A stretch of DNA of 64,000 nt from Brucella haematophila. Its GTDB lineage: Bacteria > Pseudomonadota > Alphaproteobacteria > Rhizobiales > Rhizobiaceae. This document shows positions 1 through 9,726 of this stretch, piece by piece. Each line of letters opens with the position of its first letter. The first letter of the stretch is position 1. Made by a program: the position numbers and the translations under genes. The notes beneath the pieces were generated by a model. That model was not told the DNA's origin and did no database searches. It saw only the letters and a list, made by a program, of their open reading frames with translations. The stretch spans positions 62,001 through 126,000 of the forward strand of contig NZ_VCPE01000013.1 in the NCBI RefSeq assembly GCF_005938105.1, written 5' to 3'.

Positions 1-126
1 CGAATGTGCTCATAAGCCGCTCATATCATGGGCAAATCGCGGCAGGAAGTCCGCTGTGCCCGAGTTTGTATCGCTTTTGCCTCTCTTGCCCTTCATAGCC
101 TGACATATTAATGTCGCAACGCTCTA

Positions 127-217
127 ACGGGGTGCCATTTGTTCCCATGAATGGCTGAGAGGTTTTTCAAAAAACCAACCCGCTGAACCTGATCCGGTTT
201 GCACCGGCGGAGGGATT
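127..217 (+). promoter_or_regulatory. TPP (THI-box) riboswitch upstream of thiBPQ
   Basis: The conserved thi-box core is readable: CTGAGAGG near 154-162, then ACCCGCTGAACCTGATCCGG near 177-196, and the closing CCGGCGGAGGGA near 204-215. These are the pyrimidine- and pyrophosphate-binding arms of the thiamine pyrophosphate riboswitch. It lies about 110 bp before thiB, the first gene of a thiamine ABC transporter, so it should switch the operon off when TPP is plentiful. Bases 1-120 upstream hold no recognisable gene. Confidence 0.95.
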
Positions 218-240
218 AGATGCTGCTCTGCGGCACGATC

Positions 241-262
241 CCGAAAAGTAGCAGCTTTTCGG
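241..262 (+). promoter_or_regulatory. Hairpin between TPP aptamer and thiB, candidate expression platform
   Basis: CCGAAAAG (241-248) and CTTTTCGG (255-262) form a perfect 8-bp stem with a 6-nt loop. No T-run follows, so it is not a classical terminator. It may form part of the riboswitch expression platform, or it may be a degenerate piece of a dispersed CCGAAAAG repeat seen elsewhere in the window. Confidence 0.4.
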
Positions 263-328
263 ATGTGGTTGTGTTCCAGACCCCAAGCGGCGCTAAATCC
301 TTTTAACTTGATGAAAGGACGTGCCGTT

Positions 329-1333
329 ATGCGGCTGTTATCTTTGCTGGCCTTCTCTTTCGCGGCAGCCGTTAGTCTGGCCCCTGCGGCACAGGCCAAG
401 GACAAGCTCACCATCTATACCTATGACAGTTTCATTTCCGAATGGGGTCCCGGCCCCAAGGTAAAGGAAAACTTCGAGAAGGAATGCGATTGCGAGATCA
501 ACTGGGTCGCTTCCGCCGATGGTGTGGCCCTGCTCAACCGGCTGAAGCTTGAAGGCGGCAACACCAAGGCCGATATCGTGCTTGGCCTCGACACCAATCT
601 GACCACGGAAGCGCACGCCACTGACTTCTTCGCGCCAAGCGGCATCGATCTTGGCAATGTCAGCGTCCCGGGCGATTTCAAGGACGATATTTTCGTGCCC
701 TATGACTATGGCTATTTCGCCATTGTCTATGATTCGGAAAAGCTGCCCAATCCGCCCAAGAGCCTGAAGGAACTGGTCGAAGGCGACCCGTCGCAAAAGA
801 TCGTGTTACAGGACCCGCGCACCTCGACACCGGGTCTTGGTATGCTACTTTGGATGAAGGCTGTCTACGGCGATCAGGCAGGCGACGCCTGGCAGAAATT
901 GCAGAAGCGCATTCTCACCGTCACGCCGGGCTGGTCGGAAGCCTATGGCCTCTTCACCAAGGGTGAAGCGCCGATGGTGCTCTCCTATACCAGTTCGCCA
1001 GCCTATCATGTCATTGCGGAGAAGACGGATCGCTACAAGGCGCTGGCCTATCCGGAAGGCAATTACCTCCAGATTGAGCTTGCCGCCCAGACGACGACCG
1101 GCGCCAAGAACCCGCTGGCGCAGAAGTTCCTGTCCTTCATGACCGGCCCGGGCTTTCAGGATGTCATCCCGGAAACCAACTGGATGTTCCCGGCAGGCAA
1201 GACATCAACGCCGCTTCCCGCCGCTTTCGACGCCTTGCCGAAACCGGAAAAGACCTTGCTCATTCCATCCGACGAGGTTGCGAAGAACCGCAAGGCCTGG
1301 GTCGATGAATGGCTGGCAGCTACCAGCAAATGA
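329..1333 (+). CDS. thiB: Thiamine ABC transporter, periplasmic substrate-binding protein
   Basis: Periplasmic binding protein that captures thiamine, TMP or TPP and delivers it to ThiPQ. The 334-residue product starts with a Sec signal peptide (about residues 1-22, ending AAQA) and continues with the family opening LTIYTYDSF. The ATG at 329 is chosen over an upstream in-frame ATG at 263 because it begins the signal peptide and follows an AAAGGA ribosome binding site about 10 nt away. It overlaps thiP by 4 bp (ATGA), showing translational coupling. The TPP riboswitch upstream supports the thiamine assignment over other Fe/putrescine-type binding proteins. Confidence 0.95.
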   Translation: MRLLSLLAFSFAAAVSLAPAAQAKDKLTIYTYDSFISEWGPGPKVKENFEKECDCEINWVASADGVALLNRLKLEGGNTKADIVLGLDTNLTTEAHATDFFAPSGIDLGNVSVPGDFKDDIFVPYDYGYFAIVYDSEKLPNPPKSLKELVEGDPSQKIVLQDPRTSTPGLGMLLWMKAVYGDQAGDAWQKLQKRILTVTPGWSEAYGLFTKGEAPMVLSYTSSPAYHVIAEKTDRYKALAYPEGNYLQIELAAQTTTGAKNPLAQKFLSFMTGPGFQDVIPETNWMFPAGKTSTPLPAAFDALPKPEKTLLIPSDEVAKNRKAWVDEWLAATSK

Positions 1334-2958
1334 TCGGCACTCCAGCAGGCAAAAACACCAGCTCCACCCCCGCGATGAAACCCGTCGCGGGGGCTTTGGC
1401 GCTGGCCTTCCTTGCCGTGCTGGCCGGTGGCGCACTCATCGCGCTCGCTTTTGAAGCCAGCGGCGGCTTCGATGCCGCCACAAATTTCGATGCCTATCTC
1501 TGGCGAACCGCCCGTTTCACCATCATACAGGCCATCGCGTCGAGCCTGCTTTCGATCGCCTTTGCCATTCCCGTTGCGCGCGCCTTGCATTCGGAAGCGC
1601 ATTTTCCCGGACGGGGTTTTATTCTGCGGCTGTTCGCCCTGCCGCTCGCGCTGCCTGCTCTTGTGGCCGTGCTGGGCGTTACCAGCATTTACGGTCGAAA
1701 CGGCCTGATCGCCCATATGTCGGACGCTGCGGGTCATCCGTTCCAGCCGGATATCTATGGCATTACGGGCATTTTGATCGCGCATGTGTTCTTCAACATG
1801 CCGCTGGCGGTGCGGCTCATTCTCGCCGCTTATGAAACGATACCCGCCGATTACTGGAAACTGGCAGCCCAGCTGGGCATGGGCAATCGCGCCCGTTTCC
1901 GGCTGATCGAATGGCCGGTTATCCGTCGCAGCCTCCCCGGCATGGCGGGGCTGATCTTCATGCTGTGCGTGACAAGCTTCACCACCGTGCTGACGCTTGG
2001 CGGCGGTCCGCGCGCGACTACGCTGGAAGTGGCGATCTATCAAAGCCTGCATTTCGATTTCGACCCGGCGCGCGCCGTGGCGCTCACCGTCACCCAGCTC
2101 GGGCTGACCTTGCTGATCCTGCTGGCCTTACGCCTGACCGGGCGTCCCTCTGAAGAAGGCTTTACACACACGGCAACACCGCGCCGTTACGGTAAGCCTC
2201 AGCGGGGCGAACGCCTGTTCAACATCATCGCCATACTCATCGGCTTTCTTTATGTCGCCTTGCCGATTGCGGGCGTGGTCGTATCTGGTCTTGCTGCCGA
2301 ACTCATGCGCCTGCTCAGCGAAAAGACGGTCTGGCGCGCCATCGGCACCAGCCTTGCGCTCGGTTTTTCTGCGGCAACGCTCTCGGTGCTTCTCTCGCTG
2401 GCGCTCGTTTCGGCCCGGGAAGCGGTCAGGAGCAACCGGATAGCCAGCCTGTTCGACACGGGCGCAAGCCTCATTCTCGTCATGCCGCCCATCGTGATCG
2501 GCGCGGGATGGTTCATCCTGCTGCGTCACTTCACCAATCCTTTTGCCATAGCGCCGGTGATGGTGGTCACGGTCAACGCAGCCATGGCCATGCCTTTCGC
2601 AGTCCGGCTGTTGCGCCCAGCCTGGGACACGGCAGCCGCGCGTCACAACCGGCTCTGCGCACAGCTCGGTATTCATGGTTTCAACCGGCTGCGGCTCATC
2701 GACTGGCCGTCAATCCGCAGACCCTTTGGCATGGCTTTCGCCTTTGCCATGGCGCTTTCCATTGGCGACCTTGGCACAATCGCGCTGTTCGGCAGCGATG
2801 CGCTTCAGACCTTGCCCTATCTTCTATTGCAGCGCATGGGCAGTTACCGCACATTCGATGCTGCCGGTCTGGCGCTCATTCTGGGGCTTCTCTGCCTCGG
2901 TCTGATGATGCTTGCCGACCGCGCCGCCACATCCCGGAAAGAGAATTCCGCTTCATGA
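1330..2958 (+). CDS. thiP: Thiamine ABC transporter, permease
   Basis: Inner-membrane permease of the thiamine importer, 542 residues from an ATG that overlaps the thiB stop by 4 bp. It is a fused double permease: two homologous BPD-transp-1 halves, each with about six membrane segments. Each half has an EAA-type loop (A-QLGM-N-R--LIEWP near residues 180-195, [17 protein letters not shown] near residues 445-460) that contacts the ThiQ ATPase. A later ATG at 1375 is possible. It is followed by thiQ with another 4-bp overlap. Confidence 0.95.
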   Translation: MIGTPAGKNTSSTPAMKPVAGALALAFLAVLAGGALIALAFEASGGFDAATNFDAYLWRTARFTIIQAIASSLLSIAFAIPVARALHSEAHFPGRGFILRLFALPLALPALVAVLGVTSIYGRNGLIAHMSDAAGHPFQPDIYGITGILIAHVFFNMPLAVRLILAAYETIPADYWKLAAQLGMGNRARFRLIEWPVIRRSLPGMAGLIFMLCVTSFTTVLTLGGGPRATTLEVAIYQSLHFDFDPARAVALTVTQLGLTLLILLALRLTGRPSEEGFTHTATPRRYGKPQRGERLFNIIAILIGFLYVALPIAGVVVSGLAAELMRLLSEKTVWRAIGTSLALGFSAATLSVLLSLALVSAREAVRSNRIASLFDTGASLILVMPPIVIGAGWFILLRHFTNPFAIAPVMVVTVNAAMAMPFAVRLLRPAWDTAAARHNRLCAQLGIHGFNRLRLIDWPSIRRPFGMAFAFAMALSIGDLGTIALFGSDALQTLPYLLLQRMGSYRTFDAAGLALILGLLCLGLMMLADRAATSRKENSAS

Positions 2959-3677
2959 CTGCTTCCGCCGACATCCGCCTTACCGACGTGCGCTTCAGCT
3001 ATGGCGAAACCGCAATGCGCTTCGATCTGGCTATTGCGGGCGGCGCTATTGCGGCCATTGTCGGCCCAAGCGGCTCGGGCAAGTCGACGCTCCTGAACCT
3101 CATTGCCGGTTTCGAGACGCCTTCATCGGGCGCCATTGCTATTGGTGGTATCGATGTGACACGTCTTCCGCCGCCGCAACGGCCGGTTTCGATGGTGTTT
3201 CAGGAAAACAATCTGTTCGCCCACCTGACTGTGGCGCAAAATGTCGGCCTCGGTCGCGCGCCCAACCTGAAACTGACAGATGGCGACCGCGCTGCCATTG
3301 CCGACGCGCTGACCCGTGTGGGCCTCAAGGACAAGGAACAGCGCAAGCCCGAAGCCCTGTCCGGCGGTGAACGCCAGCGGGTGGCGATTGCCCGCGTGCT
3401 CGTTCGCGAACGCCCTGTACTGTTGCTGGATGAAGCCTTCGCCTCGCTTGGGCCGGCCTTGCGGCATCAAATGCTTGATCTCGTCAACGAACTGCGCCGT
3501 GAAACCGGCATGACCGTGTTGATGGTCACGCATACGCCGGAAGACGCGCTCTATCTCGATGCACAATTGCTGTTCATCGAAAATGGCGCGGTCGCGGCGC
3601 AAGGCCATGCTCGCGACCTTCTCTCAGAGACTGGACCTGAAGCGCTTCGGCGCTATATCGGTGAGAAGCGAGGGTAA
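2955..3677 (+). CDS. thiQ: Thiamine ABC transporter, ATP-binding protein
   Basis: Cytoplasmic ATPase energising ThiBP, 240 residues. Walker [10 protein letters not shown] is at residues 37-45, the ABC signature [13 protein letters not shown] is near 135-147, and Walker [12 protein letters not shown] is just after it. The ATG overlaps the thiP stop (ATGA). The tight thiB-thiP-thiQ order under one riboswitch fixes the function. No clear terminator was found in the 128 bp before the next gene. Confidence 0.95.
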   Translation: MTASADIRLTDVRFSYGETAMRFDLAIAGGAIAAIVGPSGSGKSTLLNLIAGFETPSSGAIAIGGIDVTRLPPPQRPVSMVFQENNLFAHLTVAQNVGLGRAPNLKLTDGDRAAIADALTRVGLKDKEQRKPEALSGGERQRVAIARVLVRERPVLLLDEAFASLGPALRHQMLDLVNELRRETGMTVLMVTHTPEDALYLDAQLLFIENGAVAAQGHARDLLSETGPEALRRYIGEKRG

Positions 3678-3805
3678 TCTCAAATAGAGTTACGGTTGCG
3701 GACATATTTTGTTCGCAATCCGCCCGGAAGAACCTTATTCAACTCTACTGGGCCGCTTGTACGTCTGCTGGTCTGTGACTAGATTTGCGGACGACCTGAT
3801 GATGT

Positions 3806-5359
3806 ATGAATCGCGAGGATAAAATACTGTTCCGTCACAAGACCCTTATCCGGGCCTCCCTGTGTCTTCCAGTCTCCCTGCCAGAACGGACGCAGCGCAA
3901 TTGGCGGAAAACAGCCGTGGGTTTTGGCTTGTTTGCCGTCGCCCTGATTTCCGGGTGCCAGTCGATCAATTCCAGCAAGGATCTCGGCTTGCAGCCATCG
4001 GATAATCCGGTGACCGTCGATAATGTGACGCGCAACGACAAGCTGGCGCAGATCGGTGCGCAACAGCATCCGCGTATCCTCGCCACCTATGGCGGCGAAT
4101 ATAAGGACCAGCGGCTGGAGCGCATGGTCGCGAAGATCGTGGGCAAGCTCACGACCGTTTCCGACAAGCCGGACCAGACCTACCGCATCACCATTCTTGA
4201 TTCACCCAACATCAACGCCTTCGCCCTGCCCGGCGGCTATCTCTACGTGACGCGCGGCCTGCTCGCGCTTGCCAATGACTCCTCGGAAGTCGCAGCCGTG
4301 ATCGCGCATGAAATGGGCCACGTCGTCGCCAATCACGGCATTCTGCGTCAGGAGAAGGAAGCGGAAACAGAAATCGCCGGTCGCGTGGCCAGCGAAGTGC
4401 TGCATAACGAATCCGCCAGTCGTGAAGCGCTCATTCGCGGCAAGCTGCGCCTTGCCCAGTTCTCGCGCAATCAGGAACTGCAGGCCGATGCTATCGGCAT
4501 CAAGATGATCGGCGAAGCAGGGTATGACCCGTTCGCCTCGGCGCGTTTCCTGCAATCGATGGAGGCCTATACCGGGTTCCGTTCGGTGTCGGGCGCGACC
4601 GACGCCAGCCTCGACTTCCTCGCAAGCCACCCCGCCACACCGCAACGCATCGAACTGGCGCTGGGCCATGCCCGCCGCATCGGCGCGCCGGGTGTCGGCA
4701 CAACCGACCGCGATTCGTTCCTCGATGGCATTGACGGGCTGCTCTACGGCGACTCGCCCAATGAGGGCTATATTCGCGAACAGACCTTCATTCATCCGAA
4801 GCTCGGCGTGACGTTCCGCGCACCCGACGGCTTCACCATCGACAATTCGGCCACGGCAGTCATGGCGAGCGGTCCGGGTGAAGTGGCAATTCGCTTTGAC
4901 GGCGCTTCCCTGCCATCCGGTTCAAGCCTTACCGATTATATCAAGTCGGGCTGGGTGACGGGTCTGGACGAAAGCTCCATTCAGGCAACCACCATCAACG
5001 GATTGCCTGCCGCAACCGCGCGCGCTGCTGCCGACCGCTGGCAGTTCGACATCGTGGTCATTGCCGCAAACAACAAGGTCTATCGTTTCCTGACGGCGGC
5101 ACCGAAAGGCAGCAACGCACTGCTGCCCGCTTCGCAGACCGTGACGCAGTCCTTCCGCCTTCTCACGCCTGCCGAGCAAAACGCCATCAAGCCGCTGCGC
5201 ATCCGCGTCGTGACGGCAAAGCCGGGCGACACAATGGCAAGCTTGTCAGCACGTGTTCAGGGCACCACGCGCAAACTCGAACTGTTCCGCCTGCTCAACG
5301 CCATGCCAGCCGGCGCCACCGTCTCCGTTGGCGACCGCGTGAAGATAATCAGTGAATAA
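3806..5359 (+). CDS. M48-family metalloprotease, probable lipoprotein
   Basis: Zinc metallopeptidase of the BepA/LoiP-like M48 group, probably a periplasmic, membrane-anchored protease for envelope quality control. In this 517-residue reading the zinc motif HEMGH is at 168-172, and the third-ligand region NQELQADAIG lies about 55 residues later. A hydrophobic stretch ends in LISGC with Cys51, which looks like a lipobox. The roughly 33 residues before that stretch are unusually long and basic for a signal peptide, so the true start may be downstream. The C-terminal 50 residues (VVTAKPGDTMASLSARV) resemble a LysM-like domain. The substrate is unknown. Confidence 0.85.
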   Translation: MNREDKILFRHKTLIRASLCLPVSLPERTQRNWRKTAVGFGLFAVALISGCQSINSSKDLGLQPSDNPVTVDNVTRNDKLAQIGAQQHPRILATYGGEYKDQRLERMVAKIVGKLTTVSDKPDQTYRITILDSPNINAFALPGGYLYVTRGLLALANDSSEVAAVIAHEMGHVVANHGILRQEKEAETEIAGRVASEVLHNESASREALIRGKLRLAQFSRNQELQADAIGIKMIGEAGYDPFASARFLQSMEAYTGFRSVSGATDASLDFLASHPATPQRIELALGHARRIGAPGVGTTDRDSFLDGIDGLLYGDSPNEGYIREQTFIHPKLGVTFRAPDGFTIDNSATAVMASGPGEVAIRFDGASLPSGSSLTDYIKSGWVTGLDESSIQATTINGLPAATARAAADRWQFDIVVIAANNKVYRFLTAAPKGSNALLPASQTVTQSFRLLTPAEQNAIKPLRIRVVTAKPGDTMASLSARVQGTTRKLELFRLLNAMPAGATVSVGDRVKIISE

Positions 5360-5360
5360 T

Positions 5361-6050
5361 ATGGAAACCCGCATCGACGCATTGCTTGCAGGCCAGATCG
5401 CTCCACTCGGTCCGCGTAACGCGCCGAGCGCGATCGACAAGCGCCCCGTTTCTGGCAAGGTCCGCGTGACATTGGTCGGTCTGGATTGCGACGAGCAAGG
5501 CGACCGCAAGGTGCATGGCGGGCCTGAAAAGGCCCTGCATCATTATCCTCGCGATCATTACGCCGTGTGGCGCACGGACATTGGCGACAATCATCGGCTT
5601 GGTACAGCTGGCGCTTTCGGCGAAAACATTTCCACCACCGGTCTTGATGAGCACAATGTCGCTGTCGGCGACCGTTTCCGCTTCGGTACGGCGCTGATCG
5701 AAGTTTCTCAAGGGCGTCAGCCGTGCTGGAAGCTCAATGCTCGCTTCGAGACGCCCGATATGGCAATGCGCGTCCAGAAGACCGGCAGAACCGGCTGGTA
5801 CTATCGCGTGCTGGAAGAAGGCGAAGCGCAGACCGGCGACAGCATGGTGCTGGTTGATCGTCTTTCACCCGAATGGTCGCTCCACCGCGTCTGGCACCTG
5901 CTTTATGTCGATATGCTCAATTACGACGAGCTGGCGCTCATGGCGGAAATTCCGCATCTGGCCGACGGCTGGAAGCGCTATGCCATCCGTCGCCTTGAAA
6001 ACCGCAAGGTCGAGGATTGGACAAACCGTCTCGAAGGCGACAAGTCCTGA
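5361..6050 (+). CDS. MOSC domain protein (YiiM-like)
   Basis: 229-residue MOSC-domain protein related to YiiM, a family that uses the molybdenum cofactor, for example to reduce N-hydroxylated compounds. The conserved cofactor-binding cysteine is Cys122 in SQGRQPCWKLNARF, and VHGGPEKALHHY near residue 51 is also typical. The ATG is 1 bp after the protease stop; a GTG at 5352, overlapping that stop, is an alternative start. It is probably co-transcribed with the protease and ends at a strong hairpin terminator. Confidence 0.85.
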   Translation: METRIDALLAGQIAPLGPRNAPSAIDKRPVSGKVRVTLVGLDCDEQGDRKVHGGPEKALHHYPRDHYAVWRTDIGDNHRLGTAGAFGENISTTGLDEHNVAVGDRFRFGTALIEVSQGRQPCWKLNARFETPDMAMRVQKTGRTGWYYRVLEEGEAQTGDSMVLVDRLSPEWSLHRVWHLLYVDMLNYDELALMAEIPHLADGWKRYAIRRLENRKVEDWTNRLEGDKS

Positions 6051-6060
6051 TACCAAAAAG

Positions 6061-6088
6061 AAAGGGCGGTCCAACCGCCCCTTTTCTT
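6061..6088. terminator. Bidirectional terminator between MOSC gene and rpoH
   Basis: GGGCGGT (6064-6070), a 3-nt loop and ACCGCCC (6074-6080) form a stem followed by CTTTTCTT. An A-rich tract on the left gives a T-rich tail on the minus strand, so it can serve both convergent genes. Confidence 0.85.
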
Positions 6089-6110
6089 GCGTTACCTGAA
6101 TGTTTCACCG

Positions 6111-7046
6111 TCAGGCCTGATAGGCCGCCAGTTCATGCTGGCTGAGCAGCGCAATCTTGAGCTTTTCCAGCGCACGGCTTTCGATCTGGCGCACGCGCTC
6201 CTTGGAAATACCGAGCTTTTCGCCCAGCGCTTCCAGTGTTACGCCATCATCGTCCAGACGGCGCTCGCGGATGATGTGCAACTCACGCTCATTGAGCGAG
6301 TGCAGCGCAACATGCAGCCATTGGTTCCGGCGTTCCATGTCAATGGAGCTTTCGGCAACTTCATCCTGAAGCGGATGATCATCGACGAGAAAATCCATAC
6401 GTCGCGACGCCCCGGACTCATCATTATTGACCGGCGCAGACAAGGAACTGTCGGGACCGGACAGGCGACTGTCCATGAACTCCACATCGGTGGCCGAAAC
6501 GCCAAGCTGATCTGAAATCTCGCGATAGATTTCCGCCTTGGTCATGCTGTCGTCAGCCTGTGCAAGCTTGGAACGCAGACGGCGAAGATTGAAGAACAAA
6601 GCTTTCTGGGCTGAGCTTGTGCCACCGCGAACGATGGACCAGTTGCGCAGAATATAGTCCTGCATGGATGCACGGATCCACCAGGATGCATAGGTCGAGA
6701 AACGGACCTCACGGTCCGGATCGAAACGTGCGGCTGCCTCCAGAAGGCCGACATAGCCTTCCTGAATGAGATCGTTCATCGGCAGCTTGAACTTGCGAAA
6801 GCGCCCGGCCATGGAAATCACAAGGCGCATATGCGCCGAGGTGATGCGATGCAGGGCATCCTGATCTTTCAACTCTTTCCAGCGAATGGCGAGGTCCCGC
6901 TCCTCTTCGCGCTCCAGATAAGGAGCCGACATTGCGCTACGGATCATGGACTGGGAGGACGAGGCTGGCGTTGGGAGATTACGCGCAGCCGGAGGCATGC
7001 GATGTGCGGGAACTGCGGAAGAACTGCTTATTGATGACGGCTTCAT
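6111..7046 (-). CDS. rpoH2: RNA polymerase sigma factor RpoH (sigma-32 family, RpoH2-like)
   Basis: Heat-shock/stress sigma factor of 311 residues. It contains region 2 (DLIQEGYVGLLEAAARFDP), the RpoH-box-like QKALFFNLRRLR, and region 4 helix-turn-helix (TLEALGEKLGISKERVRQIE). The ATG at 7046 is preceded by AGGAG at 9 nt; upstream in-frame codons lack family similarity. A poorly conserved, Ser/Pro-rich N-terminus of about 45 residues precedes region 1. An EcfG-type promoter about 175 nt upstream makes it look like rhizobial RpoH2, which responds to the general stress response. The paralogue number is inferred. Confidence 0.9.
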   Translation of the reverse strand: MKPSSISSSSAVPAHRMPPAARNLPTPASSSQSMIRSAMSAPYLEREEERDLAIRWKELKDQDALHRITSAHMRLVISMAGRFRKFKLPMNDLIQEGYVGLLEAAARFDPDREVRFSTYASWWIRASMQDYILRNWSIVRGGTSSAQKALFFNLRRLRSKLAQADDSMTKAEIYREISDQLGVSATDVEFMDSRLSGPDSSLSAPVNNDESGASRRMDFLVDDHPLQDEVAESSIDMERRNQWLHVALHSLNERELHIIRERRLDDDGVTLEALGEKLGISKERVRQIESRALEKLKIALLSQHELAAYQA

Positions 7047-7221
7047 CTGGTTCTCCTGTTCTGAACTGACACCCTTCTGGACGCCAGGCTGAAGGATATG
7101 CCAGTTACGCGAAGAACAATTGAACACTAACAAAAGTCGTTCAGAACGCCCTCTTTGGACAGTCTTGAGGCACACGTTCAAACGCCGCAAAACAAACCCA
7201 TTACGAACTGGTGTCTTGCAC

Positions 7222-7246
7222 AACGCGCGAAAAGCGATCCGGTTCC
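7222..7246 (-). promoter_or_regulatory. EcfG/RpoE2-type promoter for rpoH
   Basis: On the minus strand the sequence reads GGAAC, 16 nt, CGTT. This matches the published -35/-10 consensus of the alphaproteobacterial general stress sigma factor EcfG (RpoE2). It gives a leader of about 175 nt before the rpoH ATG. Confidence 0.7.
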
Positions 7247-7392
7247 CTTCGAAAAGTATAAATCTCTGACAACGCTGACAAAAGTCGGCTGGGTAAATGA
7301 TTGATTTAGAAAATCATTCAAGTTTGAAGCAAGTCACGGTAGCCGACAGCATAACCCGACCGAAGTGAAACTCGCTTCGAAACAGTAGAAAT

Positions 7393-7421
7393 AAAAAAAC
7401 CCGGCTTTCGCCGGGCTTTTT
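7393..7421 (-). terminator. Rho-independent terminator of carD
   Basis: CCCGGC (7400-7405), loop TTTC and GCCGGG (7410-7415) form the stem. On the minus strand it is followed by seven Ts, 23 bp after the carD stop. The rest of 7047-7443 holds the rpoH leader and promoter, and no gene. Confidence 0.9.
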
Positions 7422-7443
7422 AAAACATCGAGAAAAGTGAAAC

Positions 7444-8022
7444 TTATGCAGCTTCAACTTCATCATCTTCAAGGTCGGCTTCAGCATCGGCCTTGCCGCG
7501 CTTCGGTCCCTTGGCGAGATTGGCTTCGATGAGACGGACAGCCTCGGTATCCGACAGCTTGTTGACGGCTGCGATTTCGCGAGCCATGCGGTCGAGAGCA
7601 GCTTCATAAAGCTGGCGTTCGGAATAGGACTGTTCCGGCTGGTTTTCTGCACGATAAAGATCGCGCACAACTTCCGAAATAGAGATCAGGTCGCCGGAAT
7701 TGATCTTTGCATCATATTCCTGCGCGCGGCGCGACCACATGGTACGCTTTACACGGGCACGACCTTGCACCACCTTCAGAGCACGCTCCACATAATCCGT
7801 TTCAGACAGCTTGCGCATACCGATGGTTGCGGCCTTGGCGACCGGTACCTTCAGACGCATCTTGTCTTTTTCGAAATCGATCACGAAAAGTTCAAGCTTG
7901 TGACCAGCCACTTCCTGCTCTTCGATCGCTACGATCTGACCAACGCCATGAGCCGGATACACAATCGACTCACCGGTCTTGAAACCACCACGGATTGCGG
8001 GTTTTTTCTGCTGGGATGACAT
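7444..8022 (-). CDS. carD: CarD-family transcriptional regulator
   Basis: 192-residue RNA-polymerase-binding regulator (CarD_CdnL_TRCF family) that stabilises open promoter complexes, typically at rRNA and housekeeping promoters. The N-terminal RNAP-interacting Tudor-like part includes GESIVYPAHGVGQIVAIEEQEV. The C-terminal half is helical and basic (VVQGRARVKRTMWSRRAQEYDAKI), and the tail is acidic. The ATG at 8022 follows MSSQQKKPAIRGGFK as in relatives; GGGAG is about 12 nt upstream. It is monocistronic with its own terminator. Confidence 0.93.
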   Translation of the reverse strand: MSSQQKKPAIRGGFKTGESIVYPAHGVGQIVAIEEQEVAGHKLELFVIDFEKDKMRLKVPVAKAATIGMRKLSETDYVERALKVVQGRARVKRTMWSRRAQEYDAKINSGDLISISEVVRDLYRAENQPEQSYSERQLYEAALDRMAREIAAVNKLSDTEAVRLIEANLAKGPKRGKADAEADLEDDEVEAA

Positions 8023-8635
8023 ACGCTTCAATACTCCCTGTTGTGCCCGGCGCGACCCGCCGGTTGACACATGATCTTCGACCGCGCTTCTACAAAGCAC
8101 GGAAGCTGTTGTCGGCACCGGAGCCAATTGCGATCTGACGAAAGCAGACCGGCGCTCCAAGCCGCTGTTAAGGCGCATTTATGCGGCGTCAGATGTTTTC
8201 CATCTGACTGCAAAATGCGATGACCGGAAACGTCTCTAACGGCAGATTTTCTCTATCGGGCAAGAAAAGGGGCAGAAACGGAATGGTGTTGCGGCGCATA
8301 AAACCGTCCTGAGAAGCCAAGAACTTTTCAGGACCTTGCGTTTGATCGCAATCATCCACCCCGGTGCCAATTTTAGCCCGGTAAAAAACATCAGCCTTTC
8401 TGAGAAAAACGCATTTGCGCCACGAATTGACGTCCAGTCACCGAAATTATTGGTGGAGGCTAACACAATTTCGCGAAAGAATCAACAAATTGCCAGATAT
8501 GTCCCGTCTGGCAACCTAATACACCTGTTTTGCCGGTGCTTTCCCGTGATTTTATTCGTCTTTTGCCGCCTTCATGTAGAAAAAGCAAGTGCAAGGCAAT
8601 GCTAATCTACATGCGATGACAAGACGATAGGCAGG
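8023..8635. other. Intergenic stretch between carD and fdxA
   Basis: This 613-bp region should contain the carD promoter. No coding frame looks real. One imperfect hairpin is visible: GTCCTGAGAAG (8306-8316) against CTTTTCAGGAC (8324-8334), with a short T-run on the minus strand. It could be a terminator of a small minus-strand RNA or have no function. Confidence 0.3.
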
Positions 8636-8974
8636 TTAGTCGCCGCTGCCTGGCTCCGGGGAGAAATGGTTCTCGAGCTTGCCCGTGACGCCGTCCATTT
8701 CCTTGGCTTCCGGCAAGGCATCCTTCTTGACGGTGATATTCGGCCACTTCGCCGCATATTCCGTGTTGAGTTCCAGCCACTTGTCGAGGCCAGGCTCGGT
8801 GTCCGGGCTGATGGCTTCAGCAGGGCATTCCGGCTCGCACACGCCGCAGTCGATGCACTCGTCAGGATTGATGACGAGCATGTTCTCGCCTTCATAGAAG
8901 CAATCGACCGGACAGACCTCGACGCAGTCCGTATATTTGCAGCGAATGCAATTATCGGTCACGACATAGGTCAT
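8636..8974 (-). CDS. fdxA: Seven-iron ferredoxin FdxA
   Basis: 112-residue FdxA-type ferredoxin, a soluble electron carrier with one [3Fe-4S] and one [4Fe-4S] cluster. Cysteines fall at C9, C12, C17 and C21 followed by Pro, and at C40, C43, C46 and C50 followed by Pro. The C-terminal extension of about 50 residues ([20 protein letters not shown]) is usual for this group. An in-frame codon 16 residues upstream is rejected because [10 protein letters not shown] is the conserved start. Confidence 0.95.
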   Translation of the reverse strand: MTYVVTDNCIRCKYTDCVEVCPVDCFYEGENMLVINPDECIDCGVCEPECPAEAISPDTEPGLDKWLELNTEYAAKWPNITVKKDALPEAKEMDGVTGKLENHFSPEPGSGD

Positions 8975-9338
8975 CGTCGAACTCCTGTTACCGCCCCTCT
9001 TTCCGAGAGGTGGTTTATCCATCCTGGTGTTTTGCGCCGATATCCGACAGGCCCATGGAAATGGCTATGTCATGAAATATCTCGCCACGACGTCACGGTC
9101 CATGAAAACGATAGCGGATCGGATGACCCATTTTATCGTCATGTCCAGCGTGACACAGCGTGAGGTAACGATTTTATTGCGCTCTGACAAGGGTGCAATC
9201 GCCGCATTGTAAGCATCACGCAAATGGCGGAAACCGCATTTCGTCTCAACCTGAAAGCGTAGAAAACACTTTCGTCAAAACGCCTTAGAGCGCAATTTCC
9301 ATCGCGGCCACTTCTGCGACTGCGGCAACGCGTCCGGA
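8975..9338. other. Intergenic stretch between fdxA and the S4-domain gene
   Basis: 364 bp that should hold the fdxA promoter. I see no convincing gene, repeat or strong hairpin. The short open frames here lack ribosome binding sites and family resemblance. Confidence 0.3.
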
Positions 9339-9725
9339 TCAAATCCCGCGCAGGCGGTCCGTATCGCGGCGTTCTTTCTTGGTGGGGCGTCCAGCGCCGC
9401 TCTCACGCTGCGGCAGAGCTGTGACTGTCGGATCGCTCGACGATACCGGAGCTGGTGACATATCTTGATAGAGAAGCTGCGCTTCCGGTGCAGGGCCGCG
9501 CCGCTCGCCGGGCAGAAGCACCTTGTAAACGAGGATGCGGCGATCAAGCGTGACGGTCAGCACATCGCCGACTTTCACCTGATGTGCAGCCTGATCGATC
9601 TTGTCGCGGTTGACCCGGACCTTGCCGCCGACGGCGAGTTTCGCCGCCAGCGATCTTGATTTGACCACGCGTGCGAAGAACAGCCACTTGTCGATCCGCT
9701 GTCTTCCGCTCGGTTCACCGGTCAT
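9339..9725 (-). CDS. S4-domain RNA-binding protein (Hsp15-like)
   Basis: 128-residue protein with an N-terminal S4 RNA-binding domain: QRIDKWLFFARVVKSRSLAAKLAVGGKVRVN at about residues 9-40. This is the HslR/Hsp15 type, which recycles stalled 50S subunits carrying peptidyl-tRNA. The C-terminal third is basic and likely disordered (GRPTKKERRDTDRLRG). The ATG is only 1 bp past the helicase stop, so the two are one transcription unit, supporting a joint RNA-related role. Confidence 0.88.
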   Translation of the reverse strand: MTGEPSGRQRIDKWLFFARVVKSRSLAAKLAVGGKVRVNRDKIDQAAHQVKVGDVLTVTLDRRILVYKVLLPGERRGPAPEAQLLYQDMSPAPVSSSDPTVTALPQRESGAGRPTKKERRDTDRLRGI

Positions 9726-9726
9726 C

